Assembly (NCBI GenBank): GCA_040752215.1
Contig: JBFMEX010000062.1
Span: 1 to 28,048, forward strand
Direction: 5' to 3'
Length of the DNA stretch: 28,048 nt
Origin: JBFMEX01 sp040752215
GTDB lineage: Bacteria; Pseudomonadota; Alphaproteobacteria; Rhizobiales; Hyphomicrobiaceae
Position 1 is the first letter of the stretch, and each line of letters begins with the position of its first letter. The notes below the pieces were generated by a model. That model was not told the DNA's origin. It worked only from the letters and a program-made list of their open reading frames with translations, and ran no database searches. This document shows positions 16,995 through 24,176 of this stretch, piece by piece. The position numbers and the translations under genes are program-made.

Positions 16995-17758
16995 CTAGGC
17001 CGTGGGCTCAATTGATCGCAAGAAGATGCGGACGGAGGCAAGCCGGATGAAGGCGAGGAAGGTGGCTCCGAGCTTGTCGTAGCGGGTGGCGATGCGGCGG
17101 AACTGCTTCAGCTTGTTGAAGAAGCGTTCGACGAGGTTGCGCTCGCGGTAGATGGCCTTCTTCCAGCGGTACTTCTTCTTGCGATTGGATCGGTTCGGAA
17201 TGTTGGGGATGGCGCCTTGAGCGCGGATGCAGGATCGAACGCTGTCGGCGTCATAGCCCTTGTCCGCGATGACGACGGCACGCGGCTCGAGCCCCGCCAG
17301 CAGGGCCTCGGCACAGACGATGTCGTGGCCGTTTCCAGGCGAGATCAGGAGGCGGACCGGCCTGCCTTTGCCGTCGACGCGCGCGTGGATTTTGGTCGTG
17401 AGCCCGCCCCGGCTTCGACCGACACAACGAACTCCACTCTTTTTTTGACACCGCAGGCATGTTGATGCACGCGCACCGACGAGCTGTCGATCATCTGCAC
17501 CCGGCCGTCGTGGGCCTTCACGACGGCATCCATCAGCCTGTCCCAGATGCCCGCTTTTCGCCAGCGATTGAAGCGATTGTAGACTGTCGTGTAGGAGCCG
17601 TAGCGCCCGGGAAGATCGCGCCACGGCGAGCCCGTGCGCAGGATGTAGAACATGCCGTTGATGATCCGCCGGTTGTTCCTGGGCTTCGGCCCACGGCGAT
17701 CCATGGGCAGCAACGGCTCGATAACGCTCCACTCGAAGTCCGTGAGATCGTAGCGCAC
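16995..17758 (-). CDS. IS5-family (IS427 group) transposase, orfA-orfB by frameshift
   Basis: Two overlapping frames together encode the transposase. OrfA (GTG at 17758, to 17345) starts MRYDLTDFEWSVIEPLLP and has GMFYILRTGSPWRDLPGRYG, the N-terminal DUF4096-like domain, and the first catalytic Asp in VQMIDSSSVRVHQHA. OrfB, in the -1 frame, continues from RSRGGLTTKIHARVDGKG through LVIADKGYDAD-like sequence (AVVIADKGYDADSVR, second Asp) to YRERNLVERFFNKLKQFRRI (catalytic Glu), completing a DDE site. An A7 run in the overlap (17440-17446) is the natural frameshift point. The OrfB stop codon TAG is formed by the CTAG target duplication at the element's end. The frames look intact, so the element may still be active. 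Confidence 0.9.
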
Positions 17759-17808
17759 GATCCAAGCTCCGATGTTTCGAATCTTGAATCACTGTTCGAG
17801 TCCCATGG
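16999..17808 (-). mobile_element. Complete IS427-type insertion sequence (810 bp)
   Basis: CTAG flanks the element on both sides (16995-16998 and 17809-17812), as expected for the target duplication of this IS5 subgroup. Inside, the ends are imperfect inverted repeats: GCCGTGGG-CTCAA at the left end and, read inward from the right, CCATGGGACTCGAA. The length and the single frameshifted transposase fit the IS427 group. The boundaries were deduced by aligning the two ends by eye and should be accurate to a few bases. It sits 45 bp upstream of the arylsulfatase start, reading in the same direction. Confidence 0.8.
17440..17446 (-). other. A7 slippery site for -1 frameshift in the IS427 transposase
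   Basis: On the minus strand seven adenines follow GGTGTC. In the OrfA frame they read AAA AAA A. A one-base backward slip places the ribosome in the OrfB frame (CAA AAA AAG), which is open to the end of the element. This is the usual expression signal for split IS5-family transposases. The frameshift efficiency cannot be judged from sequence. Confidence 0.75.
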
Positions 17809-17935
17809 CTAGCCAAAACTGAGTACAAGGCCCAGCATAACGGCTGGGGAAGCTGCGCTACCCTTGAGGTCGGCTTCTGCATAAGCTGGGTAGGGGCGCG
17901 GTGCAGCATGTAGCTGGATGAGCATGTCGGCAACT
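17809..17935 (-). pseudogene. Possible gene remnant trapped between two IS elements
   Basis: The short piece between the IS427 and IS1182 elements keeps a minus-strand reading frame with natural amino-acid composition: QPVADMLIQLHAAPRPYPAY, then EADLKGSAASPAVMLGLVLSFG and a TAG stop that falls in the CTAG target site. On the far side of the IS1182 element a minus-strand ATG-ATG (18840-18845 region) with an AGGA six bases before it opens MMPDQRTREEFQLG and runs straight into the IS end. The two pieces could be the 3' and 5' parts of one small gene upstream of the arylsulfatase, split by the IS1182 insertion. The reading frames across the junction cannot be verified here, and no family is recognisable. 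Confidence 0.3.
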
Positions 17936-18801
17936 GGCTGATGCTGTCGAAAAAGGGCTTGTGAGGGCCGTCGAATGCTGATTCCGTTGCCGGAGTGATG
18001 TTCGGAGACGGAGGGCGCGGCATGATGGGGCGGCGGAAGCGGGATCAAGGCAAGCTCTTCTACGAGTTCCGGCTCGAGGATCGCATCCCGGAGAACCATC
18101 TGCTGCGGCGCATGAACGTTTTCGTCACGGCAGCCCTTTCCGATCTCCACAGGGAGCTGGAGCCCTTTTACAGCGACATAGTCCCGTGTGGGACAAGAGC
18201 CGCCGCGATGACGGCACATTCTCACGGCTGGACTTCGCCTTCGACAGGAAGCGGAACGTCTATGTGTGCCCGGCCGGCAAGCCGATGACCACCAGCGGCC
18301 GGATGAGTACCGATAACGACATCCGCTACTTCGCGTCTGTACTCGACTGCCGGACCTGTGCGCTGAAGTCCAAGTGCTGTCCGAACATGACTTCGCGCAG
18401 GATCGTTCGCGATCTCGACGAGGATGCCCGCGACGTGGCGCGGGCCAAGATGAAGACCAAGGCATTCCTGCGATCCCGCGACGGGAGAAAGCGGGTGGAG
18501 ATGCGCTTCGCGCACTTGAAAACCCATCACGCCTTCGAGCGCCTCAGGCTTCGCGGCCTCTCTGGCGCCCGCGACGAGTTCCTGCTCGCCGCCACCGTGC
18601 AGAACCTGAAGACCATGGCGCTCCGCCTCGTCAAGCCACCGCCAGACCTTGCCTCTGCGTGAGTGGCGTGCGCGGCGTCCGTCGATGGCGTTCCCCCCGC
18701 GTTGAGCCGCCCCAAGCGGCCGACATTCAAGGAAAAAGTAGCCCCAACCGACGAACAGAACCGCCCCTTCTGAACCGTCGACTTTTTCGACAGCATCGGC
18801 C
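17936..18801 (+). mobile_element. IS1182-type internal-deletion derivative with intact ends
   Basis: GATGCTGTCGAAAAAG at 17940-17955 has its exact 16-bp inverse complement at 18782-18797. Including the flanking GGCT/GGCC the repeat can be read as 20 bp with one mismatch (17936-17955 and 18782-18801). Between them lies a transposase gene of the IS1182 family with its middle missing. The element is about 0.87 kb, roughly half the length of a normal IS1182 member. With both ends present but no functional transposase, it could only move if a relative supplied the enzyme. No clear target duplication is visible. Confidence 0.75.
18022..18662 (+). pseudogene. IS1182-family transposase, internally deleted and frameshifted
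   Basis: The 5' part (ATG at 18022 with GGAGGG upstream) reads MMGRRKRDQGKLFYEFRLED, then HLLRRMNVFVTAALSDLHRE up to LEPFYSDI near 18180. That is the start of an IS1182 transposase. The homology then jumps to the C-terminal part in another frame. From VWDKSRRDDGTFSR (about 18184) it continues with the cysteine cluster CPAGK...CRTCALKSKCCP, then RVEMRFAHLKTHHAFERLRL and NLKTMALRL, ending at 18662. The whole central region, including the first catalytic residues, is absent. A full-length enzyme is about 450 residues or more. This is a deletion fossil; neither fragment can act as a transposase. Confidence 0.85.
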
Positions 18802-19114
18802 CCAAGCTGAAACTCCTCGCGCGTCCGTTGATCGGGCATCATCGTCCTGTTCAGCTCGTGAAGCGTGAAAAAAATCGCCCCCCGGCCGGGGGGAGCCGAG
18901 GGGCGAGGGGGCGCCGGGGGAGGGAGCCGGCGGATCGAGAGCGCTCGGGGAGGACGGGGGAGGAGGACTGCGCTCTCGATGATCGGAGGATGCCATCGGG
19001 CGAGCGTCTGCGCTGTTCCGTGGGGCACAGGCTGATCCTTGATCTTGGGCAAGGTCCCTCGGTCGCTTGCGGCACAGGGTGGGCCCACGCTCGACTCCGC
19101 CGACGAGGAGCCCC
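18802..19114. other. GC-rich non-coding stretch with hairpins, one terminator-like
   Basis: No gene is supported between the IS1182 end and the hicA-like start. A 16-bp palindrome of CCCCCCGG-CCGGGGGG lies at 18878-18893; on the minus strand it is followed by GCGA and a run of seven Ts (18868-18874), a good leftward Rho-independent terminator shape. Further right, ATCGAGAGCGC (18934-18944) pairs perfectly with GCGCTCTCGAT (18970-18980) around a purine-rich 25-base loop. I looked for SRP RNA, tmRNA, RNase P and 6S RNA landmarks and found none. Confidence 0.45.
18868..18893 (-). terminator. Leftward Rho-independent terminator candidate
   Basis: On the minus strand a stem of eight G:C-rich pairs, CCCCCCGG/CCGGGGGG, is followed by GCGATTTTTTT. 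No minus-strand gene ends immediately before it; the nearest is the penicillin-binding protein gene ending at 19431, with hicA on the other strand between. It may end that transcript or be a leftover from a gene removed by the IS insertions. Confidence 0.5.
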
Positions 19115-19378
19115 ATGAACCGCAAGCATCGCCGCGTGCTGCACGCGTTGTTCGCCCACCCGATCAGCGCCAACATCGATTATCGCGAGGTCGAGCACCT
19201 GCTGAAGGATCTCGGCGCCGAGATCGAGAACAAGCATGGCAGCCGCATCGGCGTCACGCTCAACGGCCACATGGTCGCCGTGCATCACGCGAGCCACAGC
19301 CTGCCGAAGGAGGAGGTCATCCAGATAAGGAAATTCCTGGAGGCGTGCGGCATCGATCCGGCGAGGTACCCCCTCTGA
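19115..19378 (+). CDS. HicA-like (YcfA family) toxin, no HicB beside it
   Basis: This 87-residue protein starts at an ATG with GAGGAG six bases upstream. It reads MNRKHRRVLHALFAHPISAN, then IDYREVEHLLKDLGAEIEN, KHGSRIGVTLNGHMVAVHHA, and ends KEEVIQIRKFLEACGIDP. This matches the small dsRBD-like HicA/YcfA mRNA-interferase fold, in the longer alphaproteobacterial version whose start MNxKHRxxLxAxFAxP is characteristic. HicA toxins cleave mRNA and are normally neutralised by HicB, encoded next door. Here the next gene, 52 bp on, is convergent and encodes a penicillin-binding protein, and nothing HicB-like lies upstream. The usual His of the GSHH-type active site is replaced by a GSRIG sequence, so toxicity may be lost or altered. 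The family call is good; the activity is uncertain. Confidence 0.75.
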   Translation: MNRKHRRVLHALFAHPISANIDYREVEHLLKDLGAEIENKHGSRIGVTLNGHMVAVHHASHSLPKEEVIQIRKFLEACGIDPARYPL

Positions 19379-19430
19379 GCGCGGGACGTCTCACCTCTCG
19401 CAAGGCCGAGAGGCAAAGGAACGCTTGCCC

Positions 19431-21959
19431 TCAATTCGCGCGCACGCGCGGCTTCGGCTTGGCCGGCGGCAGCGGGTGGAAGCTGCCGAATGGCGTCTGC
19501 GTCGCGATCGTGGTGCCGCCGCCCGCCGCGCCCGCCAGCGGTGTCCTCGGCTGGGGCTGTGGCGCTGGCGGCTTCGGTGGCAGCAGATCGCCGCGCGGAT
19601 TCGCCTTGGCATGCGCCTCGAGGTCGGCGAGCAGCGTCTCCAGCAGTGGCGCGCCGACCTGCGAGGCGTGCACCGAGCGCGCCCACGGCTCCGAGCCGGT
19701 GCCGACCAGCACGACATAAGAGTAGGCGGCGCCGCTGGCGAATTGCAGACCGCCGGCGATCAGCGTGTCGACGGTCGCGTCCGCGTCGGCCGTCACCTGC
19801 GTGCCGGTCTTGGCGAAGTGGAGCCTGAGGCCGGGACGGCGATCGGCGCACCAGCCGGCGAGGCTCTTCAGCGTGCCGTGCGAGGTCTTGTGGGCGCTGT
19901 AGCAGAGCGGCGCCTCGAGCAGCGTCTCGAGCAGCCCCGTGCCCGCCTTGCCGACCAGCCTGGCTGGGACGAGCGGTGCCCGAGGCGGCAGCGCCGACTG
20001 CTCCGCCGCCTCGCGCGCGGTGTGATCGTAGCCGGCGACCAGCGTCGGCTCGGCGAGCGGCTTGCCGCCGCGCCCGATCAGCGCCGCGAGCACGGTCGCC
20101 GCCATGTGGTGCACGCGCCGCGGCGCGCCCGAGATCTGGCCGAGCACGGTTGCGGTCGAGGGCGGCGTGCCCTGCCCGTCGGCGCCTGCTGGCGGCATGT
20201 TGAAGCCGAACGCGTCGATCAGGTGTTTGACGCGGTGCTGGCCGAGGCGCGCCGTGCGCCACAGCAGCGGCTCGTTCAGCGAGCAGGCGAACGAGACGAG
20301 CGCGGTGCGCCCGTGCCTCTCGCCGCCGCCCCTGGCGCACGTCTCGAGTCCTTTCGCAGGCGCGTTGGTGTCGAGATAAGACGTGAGCGGGCCGTCGCGT
20401 CCCTCGTTGGCGATGGCGATTGCGGCGATCATCTTGCCGACGGAGGCGATCATGCGCGGGTCGCGCGCGCTCTCGTAGAGGCCGGTGGCCGCGTTGCGCG
20501 CCGCCGGTGCGCCGAAATAGGGCGCCGTCTCGCCGGTCTCGTGATAGCGCACGATGCGGCCCTCTGCGTCGGCGGCCACGACCACCACGCTGGGTCGCTC
20601 GAGGCCCATCGCAACCTTGGCCGCGTCGAGCGTATAGCCCGGTAGGATCTTGTCCGCCTGCTCGCGATCGAGCCTGGCGAGCCGTTCCTCGATGCGCGCC
20701 GCGAAGGCGATGTTCTCGGCCGCATCGAACGTGGTGGTGACGCCGCGCACCGCATCGCGCCAGCCGAAGCCGTAGCGCTGCTTCATCTCCTCGCGCAGTC
20801 CGAAACGGGCCGACGGCATCAGCGCATTGGCGCGGATGACCGGATTGACGAGCGCGCGCTCGGCCAGCGCCGGCGCATGCGCTTCGAGCGCCTTCTGCAG
20901 GCGCGGCTTGACGTGCGGATCCGGCGGGCCACCGGCGAGCTGCACCAGGTCGAACAGCACCTGCTTCTGCTCCGCCTCGTCGGCGATCAACCGCTCGGCA
21001 CAGGTTCTGGCCCGCACCTCGGTGATGTAACGCCAGCGATCGAGGCGCACCTCGTTGAGCCGGTCGCTGCCGGGCAGCAGGATGATCGGCTTGTTGACCG
21101 CCGAGGCGAGAACGAACTGCTCGGCGATCGAGAGATCGCGTGCCTCCTTGCCGAACACGATGCGGCTCGTCACTTCGACCCCGTGCAGTGGCTGGCCGCC
21201 GGTGCGCTGGGCGAGCCACAGGTGGTTGGCGGCCCATTCCTTGAGGCGGGCATCGCCGTCGCGCGTCAGCTCGCGAAAGATGACGGGGGCCAGCCACCAC
21301 TCCTTGAGCTTGCGGCGAAGCTTCTCGAGGCCGCTCTCGCTCGCGTTCGGCGGGGTCTTGTAGATCACGCGCGCGAGCTGCATCGGCAGGGTCGATCCGC
21401 CGACACCGAGGCTCGGGCGCCTCGCGGCGATCGAGCGCTTGACGGTCGAGTAGGGGATCTTGAGCACGCCGAGGAGGTCGATGCCGAACGGATTGAGCGG
21501 CCCGCCGATGTAGCGGTCCTCGTGGTGCACGAGGCAGCGCCAGTAGTGCTCGGGCACCTCGCGTACGGGGATCGATTTGTGGTCGGGCTGCGCCTCGTAG
21601 TCGCCGATCGTGATCGGCGCGTCGGTGTAGTTGACGTCGCGCCAGCTGTCGAGGCGGGGGTCGAACGTGCCGACGAAGCTGCCCTTGGCATCGTAGATGG
21701 CGGTCGCCAGCCAGCGCTCGGCGTCGTAGCGCAGCTTGTCCGACATCGTGAACTGCCCGGCGATGCCGCGCAGCGGTGCCACCACGTACACGAGCACGAG
21801 CGCGAACGCGACATAGAGGATCGCCGCGGTCGCGACGTGACGCAAGGGGCCAAGCCGTGGATTGAAGGCGATCGCGTCGGAGAGGAAGCGCAGCGTGCGC
21901 AATGGCAGCGCGAGCACCAGCTCGAGCGCATGCGAGATGGCGCGGACGACGCGAAGCAT
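19431..21959 (-). CDS. Class A penicillin-binding protein (transglycosylase/transpeptidase)
   Basis: This 842-residue bifunctional peptidoglycan synthase is anchored by one N-terminal membrane helix (about 42-62). The GT51 transglycosylase domain has the catalytic Glu147 in HHEDRYIGG and GGSTLPMQLARVIY (187-200). The transpeptidase domain has all three penicillin-binding motifs: SVGK (Ser506-Lys509), SLN (560-562) and KTG (717-719). The tail from about 795 is Pro/Gly-rich (PPKPPAPQPQPRTP) and probably disordered. Polymerisation and cross-linking of lipid II in the periplasm are expected. A long insert of about 300 residues separates the two catalytic domains, with SRIVFGKEARDLSIAEQFVL at its start, the normal GT51 end. 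The ATG at 21959 has only a weak ribosome-binding site. moeA lies 167 bp upstream on the same strand. Confidence 0.94.
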   Translation of the reverse strand: MLRVVRAISHALELVLALPLRTLRFLSDAIAFNPRLGPLRHVATAAILYVAFALVLVYVVAPLRGIAGQFTMSDKLRYDAERWLATAIYDAKGSFVGTFDPRLDSWRDVNYTDAPITIGDYEAQPDHKSIPVREVPEHYWRCLVHHEDRYIGGPLNPFGIDLLGVLKIPYSTVKRSIAARRPSLGVGGSTLPMQLARVIYKTPPNASESGLEKLRRKLKEWWLAPVIFRELTRDGDARLKEWAANHLWLAQRTGGQPLHGVEVTSRIVFGKEARDLSIAEQFVLASAVNKPIILLPGSDRLNEVRLDRWRYITEVRARTCAERLIADEAEQKQVLFDLVQLAGGPPDPHVKPRLQKALEAHAPALAERALVNPVIRANALMPSARFGLREEMKQRYGFGWRDAVRGVTTTFDAAENIAFAARIEERLARLDREQADKILPGYTLDAAKVAMGLERPSVVVVAADAEGRIVRYHETGETAPYFGAPAARNAATGLYESARDPRMIASVGKMIAAIAIANEGRDGPLTSYLDTNAPAKGLETCARGGGERHGRTALVSFACSLNEPLLWRTARLGQHRVKHLIDAFGFNMPPAGADGQGTPPSTATVLGQISGAPRRVHHMAATVLAALIGRGGKPLAEPTLVAGYDHTAREAAEQSALPPRAPLVPARLVGKAGTGLLETLLEAPLCYSAHKTSHGTLKSLAGWCADRRPGLRLHFAKTGTQVTADADATVDTLIAGGLQFASGAAYSYVVLVGTGSEPWARSVHASQVGAPLLETLLADLEAHAKANPRGDLLPPKPPAPQPQPRTPLAGAAGGGTTIATQTPFGSFHPLPPAKPKPRVRAN

Positions 21960-22106
21960 TGCAGTACCGCTTGATCTCTGCCGGACGCAGCTCAGCGCCT
22001 CGGGATCACATCATCGATCCCTACCCCTCTTTTGTGGCGCGCCGGCGACCCGTTGATGGCGACACCGGGGTCGATCGTTGCGTCGGCTCGGGCAAGGCTG
22101 CTCCGT

Positions 22107-22122
22107 GCGCGCGCAAGCGCGC
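22107..22122 (-). terminator. GC hairpin directly after moeA
   Basis: An alternating GCGCGCGC-AA-GCGCGC block lies four bases past the moeA stop and can fold into a short stable hairpin. There is no T-tract, so termination is uncertain. The rest of the 21960-22126 spacer shows no gene. Confidence 0.25.
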
Positions 22123-22126
22123 TCGC

Positions 22127-23416
22127 TCACGCCCGCAGGATGCCGAACTCGGTGAAGGGAATGAAGGCGACCCGGTCGCCGGGCTGCACGCCGGTGTTGC
22201 TCTCCGGGATCTCGATCAGCCCGTCGGCGACGCGCAGGCTGGTGATGAGGCCGGAGCCGTCACGCGCGAACTTGTCGACCGCGAGCCCGCGCGGCGTCTC
22301 GACCAGCGTTCCGCGCCAGAACTCGCGCCGGCCGGTCTTGCGGTCGGGAAAGGCAAACGCCGCCGGCAGGTGCAGCCGGCGCGGCTCGGGCCACGGCGCG
22401 CCACCGAGCCGGCGCAGCATCGGATGGACGTACATCAGGAAGCAGACGAACACCGCCACCGGATTGCCGGGCAGGCCGACGACCAGCGTATCGCCGATCT
22501 GGCCGAACGACATCGGCCGCCCCGGCTTGATCGCGAGTTGCCACAGGTGGCGAATGCCGATCTCGCCGATCGCATGCACCATGTGATCCTCCTCGCCGCG
22601 GCTAGCGCCGCCGGAGGTGAGAATGACATCGAAGCGCCGTGCCGCGTCGGCGAGGCGGCGGCGCACCTCGTCTGCTAGGTCCGGCCACACGCCGAGGTCG
22701 GTGACCGTCGCGCCGGCGGTCGCGGCCAGCGCCGCCAGCATCGGCGCGTTGGCGTCGTACACCTCGCCCTGGGCCAGCGGCCGCGTGCCGGCGCGGATGA
22801 TCTCGTCACCGGTCGAGACGACGGCGACCCGGAGCCGCCGGAAGCAGGTGACACTTGCGACCCCGACAGAGGCCAGCGCGGCGAGGTCCTGCGGCCGCAC
22901 GATCTCGCCGGCGGCGAACAGCGTGCTGCCCTCGGCCACGTCCTCGCCCGCCTTGCGCACGTTGGCGCCGGCCTTGAGACCGCCCGGGATGTGAACGGCG
23001 GCATCCTCGCCCTCGCCGGTCGCCTCGCAATCCTCCTGCATGGCGACGGTATCGAATCCCTCCGGCATGACAGCGCCGGTAAAGATGCGCACCGCGCCGC
23101 ACGGATCGACGACGCGGGCGAGCCGGTGGCCCGCCGCCGCGCGGCCGACGATGCGGAACGTGCTGCCGCCCGTCTTGTCGTAGTGGCGCGAGGAGACCGC
23201 GTAGCCATCGACGGCAGCGTTGGTGTGATAGGGCACCGGATGGCGCGCGGTGACGGGCAAGGCGAGCGTGCGTCCGGCGGCATCCGCGAGCGCGACCTCC
23301 TCGCTGGATACGACAGGCGAGAGGCGCGATTTCAGGAGCGCGATCGCCTCGCCGTGCCGCATGCGCTCGGAATCCTGCAGGAAGCAGTCGTCGAGGAGTT
23401 TCCTGGAGCTCGGCAT
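22127..23416 (-). CDS. moeA: Molybdopterin molybdenumtransferase MoeA
   Basis: This 429-residue enzyme inserts molybdate into adenylylated molybdopterin, the last common step of molybdenum cofactor synthesis. Family landmarks appear in order. PYHTNAAVDGYAV is near residue 60. RIFTGAVMPEGFDTVAMQED is about 109-128, and VRKAGEDVAEGS follows. RVAVVSTGDEI and YDANAPML come next. Then come the MoCF-binding loop TSGGASRGEEDHM, PGRPMSFG and GLPGNPVAVFVCF. I chose the ATG at 23416 because it opens MPSSRKLLDDCFLQDSERMR, the typical rhizobial N-terminus; a GTG at 23485 would add 23 unconserved residues. No moaA, mogA or mobA is nearby. The leader upstream can form nested hairpins. Confidence 0.95.
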   Translation of the reverse strand: MPSSRKLLDDCFLQDSERMRHGEAIALLKSRLSPVVSSEEVALADAAGRTLALPVTARHPVPYHTNAAVDGYAVSSRHYDKTGGSTFRIVGRAAAGHRLARVVDPCGAVRIFTGAVMPEGFDTVAMQEDCEATGEGEDAAVHIPGGLKAGANVRKAGEDVAEGSTLFAAGEIVRPQDLAALASVGVASVTCFRRLRVAVVSTGDEIIRAGTRPLAQGEVYDANAPMLAALAATAGATVTDLGVWPDLADEVRRRLADAARRFDVILTSGGASRGEEDHMVHAIGEIGIRHLWQLAIKPGRPMSFGQIGDTLVVGLPGNPVAVFVCFLMYVHPMLRRLGGAPWPEPRRLHLPAAFAFPDRKTGRREFWRGTLVETPRGLAVDKFARDGSGLITSLRVADGLIEIPESNTGVQPGDRVAFIPFTEFGILRA

Positions 23417-23459
23417 CGGGCAGGCTGTCGTCGCTAGGGGAGCAGGAACGGCGTTCACC

Positions 23460-23505
23460 AAGACCGCGGCCGGGTCGCCGGCCACAAGCGGTCCGATACG
23501 GTCTT
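23460..23505 (-). promoter_or_regulatory. Nested hairpin in the moeA leader
   Basis: AAGACCG (23460-23466) pairs with CGGTCTT (23499-23505). Inside it GGCCGG (23468-23473) pairs with CCGGCC (23478-23483) around a four-base loop. If moeA starts at 23416 this lies in its 5' untranslated region, 44-89 bases upstream. I see no match to the Moco riboswitch consensus. It could be a regulatory structure or chance in GC-rich DNA. Confidence 0.35.
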
Positions 23506-23641
23506 GACCAAAGCTATCATAGCCGCACGCGCGTCGAGCGGCGGCAGAATGACGGGCATGTTGAAAGGAAATGGGAACAGTCGCTCACGCCGTTCGGGAG
23601 ACCCGACGCGGCCGAGCCACAGACCCCTCAATCGGCCTGCC

Positions 23642-23734
23642 TCACAGCGTGTGCAACAGCACGAACAGGCCAACGCCGAGTGCCGGACCCAACAAGGTCG
23701 CCAACACCAGCATCACAAACGACTTTGCAACCAT
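23642..23734 (-). CDS. Possible 30-residue single-helix membrane peptide
   Basis: An ATG at 23734 opens a 30-codon frame whose product is almost entirely a membrane helix: MVAKSFVMLVLATLLGPALG, then VGLFVLLHTL and a TGA. A GGGG lies about nine bases before the start. It lies in a 760-bp stretch with no larger gene, upstream of moeA on the same strand. The basic residue near the N-terminus and the Gly-Pro in the helix are typical of small inner-membrane proteins. No family is recognised. Chance cannot be excluded at this length. Confidence 0.45.
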   Translation of the reverse strand: MVAKSFVMLVLATLLGPALGVGLFVLLHTL

Positions 23735-23842
23735 GATACTAGACCCCGCACAGAACGCCACGCGACCGATCCGGCGTCTGCGCCCTCGAGCAGATACCTT
23801 CCCGGCAACGCCGCCCGTCATGCCCTCACATGAGACGAGCTA

Positions 23843-24176
23843 GTTGTCAGCATACACCGCCAAATTAAGCTTGACATCCGATATTTGCAATTGCGTCAAA
23901 AAGTAATCTCGCTGTCGCGAGAAAGACAATGCACCCGCCGGCGCAAACCGCGCTTGCGGGGATTTGAAATAATTCAGTCAAATCAATGGAATGCCGATGG
24001 GCGCGAGGTGGCGGCGCAGCGGTCGCCGCGGCAACCCGGCGCAGGATGTCGCGGCGAACCACATTGCGCTGCGGGATGAGTTTCCCGCCGGATGGTGCCG
24101 TGGCGCCACAGAAAATCCCCGGGTCCAAGTCGTCGCGGGCGGTCGGCGCCCTGCCCTGGGTGGGCCCCCGCTCTGC
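23843..24176. promoter_or_regulatory. AT-rich block with clustered dyads
   Basis: The base composition here departs sharply from the rest of the window. Four dyads are packed into 115 bp. TTGAC (23871-23875) faces GTCAA (23895-23899). GCAATTGC (23887-23894) is a perfect palindrome. TCTCGC-TGTC-GCGAGA (23907-23922) is a hairpin. GATTTGA (23961-23967) faces TCAAATC (23978-23984). They look like binding sites or promoter elements. No gene starts here in either direction that would explain them: the ATPase gene ends at 24177 and moeA starts 450 bp away. The rest, 23985-24176, returns to GC-rich sequence without a gene. Confidence 0.45.

Noticed and set aside
16995..17446. The split IS427 transposase read as a broken pseudogene
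   Set aside because: The two frames overlap at an A7 run with a -1 shift, the usual programmed frameshift of this IS group, and all three acidic catalytic residues are present.
18900..19100. A structured RNA gene (6S, SRP, tmRNA or RNase P) in the GC-rich spacer before hicA
   Set aside because: Hairpins are present, but none of the conserved sequence landmarks of these RNAs could be found.
19425..21974. Long plus-strand frames opposite the penicillin-binding protein
   Set aside because: Shadow frames of GC-rich codon usage; all PBP catalytic motifs are on the minus strand.
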